A DNA stretch of 57,754 nt, taken from Bacillota bacterium (lineage in GTDB: Bacteria; Bacillota; UBA4882; UBA8346). The DNA lies in the NCBI GenBank assembly GCA_012728785.1, contig JAAYEK010000045.1, positions 1 through 57,754 on the forward strand, read 5' to 3'. Below, one piece after another: positions 9,142 to 19,159 of the stretch. Position 1 is the stretch's first letter. Every line of letters begins with the position of its first letter. Position numbers and translations under genes: made by a program. The notes under the pieces were generated by a model, which did not search any database, was not told the DNA's origin, and was given only the letters and a program-made list of their open reading frames with translations.

Positions 9142-10686
9142 TTATTTACCGCGTTCAATCAAACTGATTCCGGTCATCTCTTCCGGTTTCGAGATCCCGA
9201 TTATCTCCAAAAGTGTTGGCGCCAGATCCGCTAATTTTCCGTTCTTGAGTTGGATCTCTTCTTTCAGCCCGATAACTACTACTGGAACTGGAAAAGTAGT
9301 ATGGGCCGTATAGGGGGCACCGGTTTGATAATCCTGCATCATTTCGGCATTACCATGATCTGCGGTCAAGATAACCGCTCCACCTTTAGCCAAGATTGAT
9401 GGTATCAGTCGGGCCAAACTTCGATCCACCGCCTCCACCGCTTTCCTTGCGGCCTCCATGATACCGGTATGCCCCACCATATCACAGTTGGCATAATTCA
9501 TAATAATTACATCAAACTTGTCTTCTTCAATCTCTTTGAGTAGGGCATCGGTTACTTCATAAGCGCTCATTTCCGGCTTTAGGTCATAGGTAGGCACTTT
9601 TGGCGAAGGAATCAAGATCCGTTCCTCAAGGGGATAGGGCTTTTCTTCACCGCCGTTAAAGAAAAAGGTGACATGGGCGTATTTTTCAGTTTCCGCGATT
9701 CGCAGCTGTCTTTTCCCATTGTTGGCCAAGACTTCGGAAAGGATATTTTTCATCCGCTCTTCCGGTGGAAAAAGAAGAGGCACATCAAGGGTTTCATCAT
9801 ACTGCGTCATCGCTACGAAAAATGTTTTAAGGAAACCGTTACGACGGTTGAATCCAGTAAAAGCCGGGTCAACAAAAGATCTGGTAATTTCCCGGGCCCG
9901 ATCCGGCCGAAAATTAATGAAAAGAACCGGATCACCGATTTTAATGGTAGCGACCGGTTTTCCTTCCTCCTTAATCACCGTAGGCAATACAAATTCATCG
10001 GTGATATCACGGGCATACGAATTTTCGATTGCTTGTAGCGCTGAGTCGGCTTCTTCTCCTTCACCATATACCAGAGCCCCATAGGCCTTTTCAACCCGTT
10101 CCCAACGTTGATCACGATCCATCGCATAATAACGCCCGCTGATAGTAGCTACCTTACCTAATCCGGTTTGGCGGCAAAAGTTCTCTAGTTCCTCCAAATA
10201 TTCTTTAGCGCTGGAGGGAGGAGTATCCCGACCATCTAAGAAGGCATGAATATAAACTTGCTTAATACCAACTTCTTGGGCAATCCGGATAATACCATAG
10301 AGATGTTCGGTATGGCTATGTACTCCTCCGGGTGAAACTAAACCCATCACATGCAAAGGCCGTTCTTCCCCAATCGCGTATTGGACCAAATCTAGAAAAA
10401 CCGGATTTTGATTAAATTCACCATCACGTAAAGATTTCGAAACCCTTACCAAACTTTGATATACGACACGTCCGGCTCCTATATTGAGGTGTCCGACTTC
10501 GGAGGTTCCCATCTGGCCTTCAGGAAGTCCAACCGCCTCTCCGGAACATAACAAAGTAGCATGAGGGTATTCTCTAAATAAACTATCCAGATAGGGAGTA
10601 TCCGCCTCTTTGATGGCGTTAAATTCTTCCCTGGGATTTTGCCCCCAGCCATCAAGAACAATTAAAGCTGCAGGTCGATACGTCAT
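9142..10686 (-). CDS. gpmI: 2,3-bisphosphoglycerate-independent phosphoglycerate mutase
   Basis: This enzyme interconverts 3- and 2-phosphoglycerate through a phosphoserine and two manganese ions. The 514 residues begin with the first metal site VLDGWGQNPREEFNAI. They carry the phosphorylated serine in GQMGTSEVGHLNIGAGR (Ser62), the substrate site DGRDTPPSSAKEYL and SGRYYAMDRDQRW, and the second metal cluster in NYANCDMVGHTG and LTADHGNAEMM. A GCGGAGGC site precedes the ATG. The gene lies between tpiA and eno. Confidence 0.98.
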   Translation of the reverse strand: MTYRPAALIVLDGWGQNPREEFNAIKEADTPYLDSLFREYPHATLLCSGEAVGLPEGQMGTSEVGHLNIGAGRVVYQSLVRVSKSLRDGEFNQNPVFLDLVQYAIGEERPLHVMGLVSPGGVHSHTEHLYGIIRIAQEVGIKQVYIHAFLDGRDTPPSSAKEYLEELENFCRQTGLGKVATISGRYYAMDRDQRWERVEKAYGALVYGEGEEADSALQAIENSYARDITDEFVLPTVIKEEGKPVATIKIGDPVLFINFRPDRAREITRSFVDPAFTGFNRRNGFLKTFFVAMTQYDETLDVPLLFPPEERMKNILSEVLANNGKRQLRIAETEKYAHVTFFFNGGEEKPYPLEERILIPSPKVPTYDLKPEMSAYEVTDALLKEIEEDKFDVIIMNYANCDMVGHTGIMEAARKAVEAVDRSLARLIPSILAKGGAVILTADHGNAEMMQDYQTGAPYTAHTTFPVPVVVIGLKEEIQLKNGKLADLAPTLLEIIGISKPEEMTGISLIERGK

Positions 10687-10727
10687 ATTTGCCTCCGCGC
10701 TATCATTGATCGATAACAGTAAACAAT

Positions 10728-11477
10728 TTAGTATTTAACAATCTTCACAAAGGTGTCGATTTCCAAACTAGCGCCGCCAACCAATGCCCCATCAATCTCC
10801 GGCTGATCCATAAACTCTTTAATGTTTTCCGGTTTCACACTACCGCCGTATTGAATCCGTATTTGTTCGGCAGATTCATTCCCGAAGATCCCGGCCACGG
10901 TTTTACGGATTAGACCAATAACTTCGTTGGCATCGGTCCCATTAGAAGACTTCCCGGTCCCGATGGCCCAAATCGGCTCGTAAGCAATAACAATCCGAGG
11001 TATTGCACTTGTTTCGATATCTTTTAAGGCCAATTCGGTCTGACGTTTAATTAAATTCTGGGTCTCCCCTGCTTCGCGTTGGGCCAATGTCTCGCCCACG
11101 CAAATAATTGGTTTAATCCCGGCCGCTAATGCTGCTTTCACTTTCAGATTTACTGTTTCGTCAGTTTCTCCAAAATGTTCTCTTCTTTCGGAGTGACCGA
11201 TTATTACATAATCACAACCAATATCTTTGAGCATTAAGGGTGAAATCTCACCTGTAAATGCCCCTTGTTCTTTCCAGTAAAGGTCCTGAGCCCCAACTCC
11301 GAAAGATGTTCCGCCCGTTAAGTCCTTGACCGCGCTTAAAGCGGTGAAAGGCGGGCAAAAAACCACTTCCACCTCATTATAACCAGTCAACTTTTGAATA
11401 ACACCTTGGACTAAACTCCGGCCTTCCGGAATCGTTTTATACATCTTCCAATTACCGGCAATGATTGGTTTACGCAT
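10728..11477 (-). CDS. tpiA: Triosephosphate isomerase
   Basis: The enzyme interconverts dihydroxyacetone phosphate and glyceraldehyde 3-phosphate. The 249 residues form a standard TIM barrel. The active-site lysine is in AGNWKMYKT, the histidine in IIGHSERRE, and the catalytic glutamate in VIAYEPIWAIGTG. The phosphate-binding loops are QYGGSVKPENI and GALVGGASL. It is separated from pgk by a 137-base gap filled with an inverted pair of heptad repeats, and from gpmI by about 40 bases. Confidence 0.98.
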   Translation of the reverse strand: MRKPIIAGNWKMYKTIPEGRSLVQGVIQKLTGYNEVEVVFCPPFTALSAVKDLTGGTSFGVGAQDLYWKEQGAFTGEISPLMLKDIGCDYVIIGHSERREHFGETDETVNLKVKAALAAGIKPIICVGETLAQREAGETQNLIKRQTELALKDIETSAIPRIVIAYEPIWAIGTGKSSNGTDANEVIGLIRKTVAGIFGNESAEQIRIQYGGSVKPENIKEFMDQPEIDGALVGGASLEIDTFVKIVKY

Positions 11478-11504
11478 TGTTTAACCTCCTCTAAAACTAA
11501 AAAG

Positions 11505-11607
11505 GAATTGAATACAGAATACAGGAGACAGAAGACAGAATAATGCAATTAAAAAGGGTTCAGCTATTGTTATTTATTCTGTATCCTGTATTCTAACTCC
11601 TGACTTC
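11505..11607. repeat. Inverted pair of heptad repeat arrays between pgk and tpiA
   Basis: The left arm reads in sevens as AGAATAC, AGGAGAC, AGAAGAC, AGAATAA (from about 11517). The right arm, read on the minus strand, is AGGAGTT, AGAATAC, AGGATAC, AGAATAA. The arms could pair into a long imperfect hairpin in the operon mRNA. There is no coding signal. Confidence 0.75.
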
Positions 11608-11614
11608 AAAAAAA

Positions 11615-12802
11615 TTATTTTTCCGTCAACGCTGCTACGCCGGGGAGTTCGATACCTTCCATGAATTCCAGGGAAGCTCCGCCACCGGTAGAAACATGGG
11701 TAATCTTGTCGGCAAAACCCATTTGCTCAACTGCTGCGGCAGAGTCACCGCCACCAACAATAGTAGTCCCTTTAGACTGAGTTAAAGCTTGAGCGATTGC
11801 TTTGGTGCCAACCGCAAACTGGGGTAGCTCAAAGACACCCATTGGACCGTTCCAAATCACGGTCTTAGCGGTTTCAATTTCCTTGGCGAAGAGTTTAACT
11901 GTTTCCGGTCCAATATCGACTCCTTCCATATCGGCTGGAATCTCATTGGAAGGCACGGTCTTAGAAACCGTTGGATTTTTAAAGTTATCGGCGACCACGG
12001 TATCAATGGGTAAAAGTAGTTTAATTCCCTTAGCCTTCGCTTTAGCCAACATTTCTTGAGCAAATCCGACTTTTTCAGCGTCTAGTAATGATTTTCCAAT
12101 CTCCATTCCTTGTGCCTTTAAGAAAGTATAAGCCATTCCTCCGCCAATAATTAAGGTGTCGACTTTTTCGAGTAAGTTTTGGATTACGCCTAATTTGTCG
12201 GCTACCTTGGCTCCTCCTAGGATGGCCACAAAAGGAGTTTCTGGATTAGAAAGAGCTTTACCCATAATATCGATCTCTTTTTGCATTAAATATCCGGAAA
12301 CCGCCGGTTTGAGGAATTTGGCCACTCCGGCTGTGGAAGCATGGGCCCGGTGAGCGGTGCCAAAAGCGTCATTAACGTATATTTCCGCCAAATCGGCGAG
12401 TTTCTTAGCAAATGCTTCGTCGTTGGCCTCTTCTTCTTTATAAAAACGGACATTTTCTAAAAGGACAATCCCACCCTCGGAAAGGGTTTCGATAGCTTTC
12501 TTTGGTTCATCCCCGATACAGTCATTTACTTTAACCACTGACTTGCCGATAATCTCGGAAAGTCTCTTGGCCATAACATCCATCCGGTACTTATCATTGG
12601 GTCCGCCTTTGGGACGTCCGAAATGAGAAACTAAAATTACTTTCGCGCCGCGATCGGCCAAAGATTTTATGGTTGGAACAGCAGCCTTAATCCGCCGGTC
12701 ATCAGTGATTTGTCCGTTATCGTCCACCGGTACGTTAAAATCGACCCGGACCAATACCCGTTTACCTTTTACTTGAAGATCATCAATCGACATTTTATTC
12801 AA
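11615..12802 (-). CDS. pgk: Phosphoglycerate kinase
   Basis: The enzyme transfers phosphate from 1,3-bisphosphoglycerate to ADP. The 395 residues have the N-terminal substrate site ([29 protein letters not shown]) and the nucleotide-binding half ([45 protein letters not shown]). The start is TTG at 12802, six bases behind GGAGGG. An ATG three codons later would be too far from that site. The gene follows gap after a hairpin that may attenuate or process the mRNA. Confidence 0.98.
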   Translation of the reverse strand: MNKMSIDDLQVKGKRVLVRVDFNVPVDDNGQITDDRRIKAAVPTIKSLADRGAKVILVSHFGRPKGGPNDKYRMDVMAKRLSEIIGKSVVKVNDCIGDEPKKAIETLSEGGIVLLENVRFYKEEEANDEAFAKKLADLAEIYVNDAFGTAHRAHASTAGVAKFLKPAVSGYLMQKEIDIMGKALSNPETPFVAILGGAKVADKLGVIQNLLEKVDTLIIGGGMAYTFLKAQGMEIGKSLLDAEKVGFAQEMLAKAKAKGIKLLLPIDTVVADNFKNPTVSKTVPSNEIPADMEGVDIGPETVKLFAKEIETAKTVIWNGPMGVFELPQFAVGTKAIAQALTQSKGTTIVGGGDSAAAVEQMGFADKITHVSTGGGASLEFMEGIELPGVAALTEK

Positions 12803-12819
12803 TCCGAACCCTCCTTCGA

Positions 12820-12857
12820 TAAAACTAAAAATAGGATAGGAGCGAGTAAATCGCTCC
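12820..12857 (-). terminator. Terminator-like hairpin between gap and pgk
   Basis: The stem GGAGCGA/TCGCTCC (12839-12845 and 12851-12857) has a five-base loop. On the minus strand it is followed by TATCCTATTTTTAG. It could attenuate transcription into pgk, or mark an mRNA processing or stability site; I cannot tell which. Confidence 0.4.
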
Positions 12858-12864
12858 CTATACC

Positions 12865-13974
<1,110 letters not shown>

Positions 13975-13988
13975 TCACCTTTTAAACG

Positions 13989-15008
13989 CTACATTTCTAA
14001 TAAACCGGTAGCCACACCCTCATCAATGATTAGAGTATCCCGGGGTGAATTAGATAAAACAGCGTGAACTGCCGCTGCTTTGCTTCTACCTCCAGCGACG
14101 GCGATGACTTGATTGACCATTTTTAATTCCGCTAGTTGCAGCCCCACGCTGGAAGTTGAATGAACCACACTACCATCAACTGCAAAATAATAGCCAAAAG
14201 CTTCTCCAACAGCGCCGCGTTTAACTAAATCCCCGATCTGTTCCGGAGCCATACTCCGCCGTCGCGCCATTTCCTCGGCCAGACCCACTCCATGTAAGAC
14301 CATATCGGCTTGACGAAGCAACTCTAAAATCTCTTTAATTTTTGGCTCCTTAATAATCGACTGGATAGAATCTTCGCCTAAATCATCAGGAACATGTAAC
14401 AACCGATAATTTGCCCCTAATCCCTTAGCAATATTTGCGGCAACCGCATTGGCCTGAATTTCCACTTCTTCCCCTAAACCGCCCCGGGCCGGAACAATGG
14501 TAATCTCTCTTTTAGTGGCTGAAGCGGCCAAAACCGAAGCGACTTCGGCCAAGGTAGTACCCCCGGTTACTGCTAAGATCGAGCCGTCATTTAAATGCCG
14601 ATCCAAATAATCAGCGGTTAATCTAGCTAAATCCTTCTTAACCGTTTCATCTTGATCGACATCACCCGGAACGATCAACACTTCCTTTACTGGAAAAGCA
14701 GCGGTAATTCTATGTTCTAATATTGATAAACCCTGGATCTCACGGATATAATCCGCCATATCCTCCAATAAAATCAAACCGGTTGGGGTGATCTCCATTC
14801 CTGCCAAGGTCGAAGAGAGTAATTGCTGTTCCTTCAAAAAATCAACTTCGTTTCGAATTTTCCGTTCTTGGACTCGGAGTTGTTCTGCTAAAGCTCTGCG
14901 GCCGATAGGCTGCAGAAAATTAACCGTTCTTAAGATCTGATAACGGATGAGTATTAAGGGAAAGATTTCCGGTACTATTTTTTGTTGAATTGTTAATAAT
15001 TTAGCCAT
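13989..15008 (-). CDS. cggR: Central glycolytic genes regulator CggR (SorC family)
   Basis: CggR represses the lower-glycolysis operon and is relieved by fructose 1,6-bisphosphate. The 339 residues contain an N-terminal helix-turn-helix (about 30-65: RRALAEQLRVQERKIRNEVDFL). The C-terminal part is a sugar-isomerase-like effector domain with LAVTGGTTLAEVASVL, PARGGLGEEVEIQANAVA and VAGGRSKAAAVHAVL. The gene is directly before gap, as in Bacillus. A site matching the known CggR operator layout lies just upstream, so it should regulate its own operon. The ribosome binding site in front of the ATG is weak. Confidence 0.93.
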   Translation of the reverse strand: MAKLLTIQQKIVPEIFPLILIRYQILRTVNFLQPIGRRALAEQLRVQERKIRNEVDFLKEQQLLSSTLAGMEITPTGLILLEDMADYIREIQGLSILEHRITAAFPVKEVLIVPGDVDQDETVKKDLARLTADYLDRHLNDGSILAVTGGTTLAEVASVLAASATKREITIVPARGGLGEEVEIQANAVAANIAKGLGANYRLLHVPDDLGEDSIQSIIKEPKIKEILELLRQADMVLHGVGLAEEMARRRSMAPEQIGDLVKRGAVGEAFGYYFAVDGSVVHSTSSVGLQLAELKMVNQVIAVAGGRSKAAAVHAVLSNSPRDTLIIDEGVATGLLEM

Positions 15009-15028
15009 TTTTTATTTTCATAGTGTGG

Positions 15029-15064
15029 GCTGATATTTGTCCCGTTCCGAAGAAAAGTGTCCCA
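15029..15064 (-). promoter_or_regulatory. Candidate CggR operator
   Basis: On the minus strand, TGGGAC (15059-15064) and CGGGAC (15039-15044) form direct repeats exactly 20 bases apart, just before cggR. The Bacillus subtilis operator is CGGGAC-N6-TGTC-N4-CGGGAC-N6-TGTC, which has the same 20-base period. The TGTC halves are only partly kept here. Confidence 0.6.
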
Positions 15065-15183
15065 CCAGCTTGAAAAAAATATCTCCAAATCTTTAAATAT
15101 ATACCCTTAACCAATTAACAACATTCTCTTTTCGTAATAAAATTCCTCCCCATCCAATCTTATTTACTAAAAAGTAATAAAAG

Positions 15184-15286
15184 GGCAGTGGGCAGGAGAC
15201 AGGAGTCGGGAAGGTTTTTGGGTAGTTAAGAGTGGATAAAATCAGTAGCCGGGAGTACGGTTTTAGGTTTTATGCCGACTCCGGGC
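15184..15286. repeat. Heptad repeat array between cggR and whiA
   Basis: The left part reads AGTGGGC, AGGAGAC, AGGAGTC, GGGAAGG in sevens. An inverted copy (GGAGTCGGCATAA on the minus strand) ends against the whiA stop codon. It belongs to the same family as the arrays at 1.8, 11.5, 18.2 and 23.7 kb. Confidence 0.65.
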
Positions 15287-16240
15287 TCATGAATCTTGGT
15301 CACTAATCGCCTGGCCTAAGTTCCTTATTGATCGCAACCGATGATTAACTGCGGACTTACTCAAAGGTGGTCGGTGCAATTCGCCCAACTCTTTCAGGCT
15401 CACTTCCGGGTGCTCTAGCCTTAGCTCGGCGGTGATCTTCAAATTTTCCGACATTCCGGTCCAAACTGGACTGCTACGTAACTCGCGAATTATGGCAACC
15501 TGCTCCCAAGCTGCCGCAAGGGATTTTTCCAGATTTGCAGTTTCGCAATTAACCAAACGGTTGACATCCCCTCGTAGGCCTTTAATTACTTTCACTTCTT
15601 CCAATTTAATCACACCGGTGTTGGCGTTAATTAATGATAAAAACTTAGAGATCGCTTCGCTATCCTTCAAATAAATCAGGTATTTATCTTTTCGCTGACC
15701 ATACTTTGCCTTAATACCAAGCAAATTTAATAAATAGAGCATTCCATTGACAAATTTTTCATTATGAGCAACCATCTCCAGATGATAGGTTTTTTTCTGG
15801 GGATCAGTTATCGACCCTCCCGCTAAAAAAGCGCCTCTTAAAAAAGCAGTTTGACAACAGCGTTCCTTCACAAGTTCCAATTTAATATCTTTCTCCAAGA
15901 GGTTGTTTCCGGAAAATATTCCCAATTCTAACAAAAGCATTTTTAAGCTGGATTGGTCGGGAATAAAAATGGTGTATCGCCTGATTTTTCCCAGTTTTCC
16001 GACTTCCTCGACCTGGATTTCCCCATCCAATTGATATGTCATTTTAAATAACTTAACTATCCTGCGGGCTATTCCCGCTGATTCGGTCGTAACTGAAAGT
16101 GAAACCCGTTCTCGTCCAGCCAGATGTAAACTTCCTGCCATATGAATAATCGCAGCTAATTCTGCTTTTAGGCAATGGTGATGCCGGGATAGTTCTTGCC
16201 GATTAATTTCATCTTTTACCTGTTGGGAAAAAGTCTCCAT
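15287..16240 (-). CDS. whiA: DNA-binding protein WhiA
   Basis: WhiA pairs a LAGLIDADG-like N-terminal domain with a C-terminal helix-turn-helix. It affects sporulation in actinomycetes and cell division or chromosome segregation in Bacillota. The 317 residues begin ETFSQQVKDEINRQEL. They include CCQTAFLRGAFLAGGSITDPQKKTYHLE, DVNRLVNCETANLEKSLAAA, and the final LKELGELHRPPLSKSAVNHRLRSI. The ATG at 16240 follows GGATGGGTGAT. An upstream reading to 16315 has no signal. It is divergent from spmA; the usual neighbours rapZ and yvcK are not present. Confidence 0.95.
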   Translation of the reverse strand: METFSQQVKDEINRQELSRHHHCLKAELAAIIHMAGSLHLAGRERVSLSVTTESAGIARRIVKLFKMTYQLDGEIQVEEVGKLGKIRRYTIFIPDQSSLKMLLLELGIFSGNNLLEKDIKLELVKERCCQTAFLRGAFLAGGSITDPQKKTYHLEMVAHNEKFVNGMLYLLNLLGIKAKYGQRKDKYLIYLKDSEAISKFLSLINANTGVIKLEEVKVIKGLRGDVNRLVNCETANLEKSLAAAWEQVAIIRELRSSPVWTGMSENLKITAELRLEHPEVSLKELGELHRPPLSKSAVNHRLRSIRNLGQAISDQDS

Positions 16241-16282
16241 CCTGATTATCACCCATCCTGCGTATGTATATATATGTAATAT

Positions 16283-16373
16283 AGGTAAGAGGCAAGAGGC
16301 CTCCGAAAAAAACATCGAATATTAACCCCAGAGCCTCCAGCACAAGCACTCGTGCCTCGTACCTAGCGCCTCA
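16283..16373. repeat. Inverted heptad repeats between whiA and spmA
   Basis: The left arm reads TAGGTAA, GAGGCAA, GAGGCCT. The right arm on the minus strand reads GAGGCGC, TAGGTAC, GAGGCAC, GAGTGCT. It is a seven-base periodic array like the others in the window but with a GAGGCAC consensus. It lies in the divergent promoter region. Confidence 0.6.
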
Positions 16374-16400
16374 CCATTACACGAAAGGAGACCTCTCTCA

Positions 16401-17021
16401 ATGATCAATACCATCTGGATGCTGCTCCTAGGTCTCGGAATCGGCGCCGCCGCCGCCTCCGGAAAAACCGCCCAAATTACCCCGATTATTTTCGACAGTT
16501 CCCGACAAGCTATTGAATTTGCTTTTGGTTTAGCCGGGATGATCGCCTTTTGGTCCGGGATGTTAAAGATCGCTGAAGTTTCAGGAATTACACCTTGGAT
16601 TGCAAGGCTGTTCCGGCCTTTATTATCACTATTATTTCCCGATCTAAAGCATGACCAAACAACCTTGGGAATGATTTCCTTAACAATCGCCGCTAACTTA
16701 CTGGGTTTGGGAAATGTAGCTACTCCCTTAGGCTTAAAGACCATGGAAAGGCTTCAGTCCCATAACGCCCAACCGGAACAGGCCTCCAATTCGATCTGCA
16801 TTTTTATGATCTTAATATTCGGTGGACTATGCGTCATTCCTTCCACTCTAATTGCAATCCGTTCCCAAGCAGGTTCCACTAATCCGGCGTTAATTTTAAT
16901 TCCTTTGTTAATAATTACTTCTTTAGGAACTACTTTCAGTTTATCATTAAACTATCTAGCTATTAAAATGAAACCTTGGGTTGTAAAATCTAAAATGCGA
17001 AAAACCGACGAAAATTCCTAA
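16401..17021 (+). CDS. spmA: Spore maturation protein A
   Basis: SpmA is a membrane protein of the nucleoside-recognition (Gate) family that, with SpmB, is needed for spore core dehydration in Bacillus. The 206 residues have several membrane segments. They include WMLLLGLGIGAAAASG, FAFGLAGMIAFWSGMLKIAE, LTIAANLLGLGNVATPLGLKTM and a hydrophobic C-terminal pair. A GAAAGGAG site precedes the ATG. spmB follows after 17 bases, so the two are co-transcribed. Its presence is the main evidence that the organism sporulates. The transported compound is unknown. Confidence 0.95.
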   Translation: MINTIWMLLLGLGIGAAAASGKTAQITPIIFDSSRQAIEFAFGLAGMIAFWSGMLKIAEVSGITPWIARLFRPLLSLLFPDLKHDQTTLGMISLTIAANLLGLGNVATPLGLKTMERLQSHNAQPEQASNSICIFMILIFGGLCVIPSTLIAIRSQAGSTNPALILIPLLIITSLGTTFSLSLNYLAIKMKPWVVKSKMRKTDENS

Positions 17022-17038
17022 CCTAAGGAGAGATTTTT

Positions 17039-17569
17039 ATGAAACTTTTAATTATCATTTCCCATTGGGCGGTCCCGGTGACAATTGTCGGGATTCTAAC
17101 GGCAGGGGCAATAAAGAAGGTCAAATTATATGAGGTTTTTATTCAGGGTGCAATGGAAGGAGTAAAGACCACCGTTAAATTGACCCCTTATCTACTGGCG
17201 ATCTTTGTGGCGATTGGTCTATTTAGAGCTTCGGGAGCCCTAGGTTTTCTGGTAGATTTATTGAAACCATTCTTGAGTAGCTTAGGCATCCCGGCGGAAC
17301 TGGTTCCCCTTGGCCTTTTAAAGCCCTTGTCCGGAAGCGCTTCTTTAGGATTCACTGCCGAATTACTTCAAAAACACGGCCCGGATACAGCGCTAGGTAT
17401 AATGGCTTCATTGATTCAGGGAAGTAGCGAGACTACAATTTATGTATTTTCATTATATTTGGGATCAGTTCAAATCCGGAACGGACGCCATCTGCTTTTA
17501 GTAGGGTTACTCAACGAATGGTTCGTATTTTTACTAGCGGTAATGGCCGGGATCATACTGGCAAAATAA
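17039..17569 (+). CDS. spmB: Spore maturation protein B
   Basis: SpmB is the partner of SpmA, a second Gate-domain membrane protein. The 176 residues show AVPVTIVGILTAGAIKKVKLYEVF, GAMEGVKTTVKLTPYLLAI, PLGLLKPLSGSASLGFTAELL and LIQGSSETTIYVFSLYLGSV. TAAGGAGAG precedes the ATG. The gene ends 13 bases before the convergent divIVA stop, with no clear terminator between. Confidence 0.95.
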   Translation: MKLLIIISHWAVPVTIVGILTAGAIKKVKLYEVFIQGAMEGVKTTVKLTPYLLAIFVAIGLFRASGALGFLVDLLKPFLSSLGIPAELVPLGLLKPLSGSASLGFTAELLQKHGPDTALGIMASLIQGSSETTIYVFSLYLGSVQIRNGRHLLLVGLLNEWFVFLLAVMAGIILAK

Positions 17570-17582
17570 GTTTAAACTCCTT

Positions 17583-18149
17583 TTAACCGTTGACTTTTTC
17601 GCCAGCTTCACCAGGACTCTCGGTCCCCTCATATTCCAGATCGGTTTCTTTCAAAATTCGGGCCGCTTCCGGATTCTTTTTCTCAACTTGTTCCCAAATT
17701 ATATTTAAATCTAATTGTCTGTCGGCAACTTCCAGTAGGCCGTTTAAAAAGCTTTTAAACTGGCATCTAAAAAATTCGACCTGGTTTTTAAGGACAGCTA
17801 GGTTTTTAAGCTCATTTTCCGTATCTTGCCTAATCCGAAGTTTGGTCTTCTCCGCAACATCTTCAGCTTCCCGGACAATCAACTTTGCCTCTTTTGTAGC
17901 GGCGTTTTTTACTTCTTCCGCCGTTTCTTGGGCCAACAACATCGCGTTCCGTAATGTCTCTTCCACCAGCAAATATTGGCTGAGTTTATTGTTTAAGCTT
18001 TCGACCTGTTCTTTTAAATCAATGTTTTCCCGATAAATATGTTCATAATCTTGATTCAATCGACTCATAAATTCTTGAACTTCTTCGACCCGATACCCTC
18101 TTACGCCACGTCTGAAAAAAATATTTTCTAGATCAACCGGGGTGAGCAT
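17583..18149 (-). CDS. divIVA: DivIVA-domain cell division protein
   Basis: DivIVA binds curved membrane at poles and septa and recruits division or sporulation partners. The 188 residues start with the membrane-binding segment LTPVDLENIFFRRGVRGYRVEEVQEF and continue as a long heptad-containing coiled coil rich in E, K and Q. A small charged tail ends in EGTESPGEAGEKVNG. The gene ends the division cluster that runs from the HlyD-like gene through yggS, sepF, proC and ylmH, as in many Clostridia. Confidence 0.93.
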   Translation of the reverse strand: MLTPVDLENIFFRRGVRGYRVEEVQEFMSRLNQDYEHIYRENIDLKEQVESLNNKLSQYLLVEETLRNAMLLAQETAEEVKNAATKEAKLIVREAEDVAEKTKLRIRQDTENELKNLAVLKNQVEFFRCQFKSFLNGLLEVADRQLDLNIIWEQVEKKNPEAARILKETDLEYEGTESPGEAGEKVNG

Positions 18150-18183
18150 GGTAATATTCCTCCTTGTATGAATGTAGGCACAT

Positions 18184-18297
18184 AGTGGTCAGGAGTCAGT
18201 TATGATTTTTGCTGATGCTTTGAACTCAAAAGTTAGACCCCAAAGCTTTACTTACAACTACTGTCTCCTGTCTTCTCAACTTCTGACTACTGTTTTT
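18184..18297. repeat. Inverted heptad repeats between divIVA and ylmH
   Basis: The left arm reads AGTGGTC, AGGAGTC, AGTTATG. The right arm on the minus strand reads AGTAGTC, AGAAGTT, then AGAAGAC, AGGAGAC, AGTAGTT. The two flank about 50 bases of unrelated sequence. Confidence 0.75.
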
Positions 18298-19071
18298 TTA
18301 CAGCATCCTCACCAACATTATTCCAATCCGGCCCTTTTTCGAAGTTCCGGTTATTTCCTTAAAAATTACCCGTCCCCGCCCTCGAATGGAAATCACCGCT
18401 CCTGGCTGGAGAGTGGCATCGGAATTTTTCTCAACCTTCCAATTGACCTTTACTCGCTCAGAACGGATCTCTTTAACCATTTTAGTACGGGATTCACCAA
18501 AACCCAAACCGGCAATTGCGTCTAATCTAAGTGAAGCAACAGTGCTCCGGATTATTTTTTCCCGTTGTTCAGGAGGATTCAATTGTTCAGGATCGATCTC
18601 CGCCAATACCGCCGGATGATTGCCTACTTTACGCAAATGAATCTTTAGAAAGTCTATCATCTCAGGGACTAAAACCAGTTGGCAACCGGCCGAAGCAATC
18701 AGCAAATCCCCAAGCTTCTCCCGTTTTAACCCTAAACTTAAAATCGCCCCTAAATAATCACGATGACTTAGCGGTTCCGGACTTTTAGTGGAAATCTCCA
18801 AAAAAGCCAAAGCGGGCTGGATGGTTTCCACAATATAATAATCCGGGTAAATCACTATTCTTCTGCGCTCAGCCTTGGCATAACCGCCAAAGGAATTGAA
18901 CCTTACTTTGGGATTCCATCCTAAAACCGCCTGAGCTTGTTCGCGATCCGGAGGTTCCAGAAAATCGGTCCATTGAGGTTCTTGTATTTTTAATGCCTGT
19001 TCGGCCAGATCAGATATTTGGGCCAAGAACAGCTTTCGTTCCGAGTCTGAATTTTGAATATTATTACTCAT
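18298..19071 (-). CDS. ylmH: S4-domain RNA-binding protein YlmH
   Basis: YlmH proteins bind RNA or ribosomes, and in Bacillus act in rescue of stalled large subunits. The 257 residues contain the YlmH N-terminal domain (TDFLEPPDREQAQAVL, FNSFGGYAKAERRRIVIYP). A middle part HRDYLGAILSLGLKREKLGDLL follows. The C-terminal S4 fold is SVASLRLDAIAGLGFGESRTKMVKEI and KVNWKV to the end. It sits between proC and divIVA, the standard place. The yggT gene that often lies upstream is missing; only an 88-base gap is there. Confidence 0.92.
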   Translation of the reverse strand: MSNNIQNSDSERKLFLAQISDLAEQALKIQEPQWTDFLEPPDREQAQAVLGWNPKVRFNSFGGYAKAERRRIVIYPDYYIVETIQPALAFLEISTKSPEPLSHRDYLGAILSLGLKREKLGDLLIASAGCQLVLVPEMIDFLKIHLRKVGNHPAVLAEIDPEQLNPPEQREKIIRSTVASLRLDAIAGLGFGESRTKMVKEIRSERVKVNWKVEKNSDATLQPGAVISIRGRGRVIFKEITGTSKKGRIGIMLVRML

Positions 19072-19159
19072 CCAATCACCTGTTGTTTCGGTCTCTCAAT
19101 TGAAATAAATTTGTTGATAACTTTTCGATCATCCATCAAAAACATGCTTTTTAAAAAAA

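Noticed and set aside
16322-16744. 140-codon minus-strand frame opposite spmA
   Set aside because: spmA on the plus strand has a good ribosome site and matches its family over its full length.
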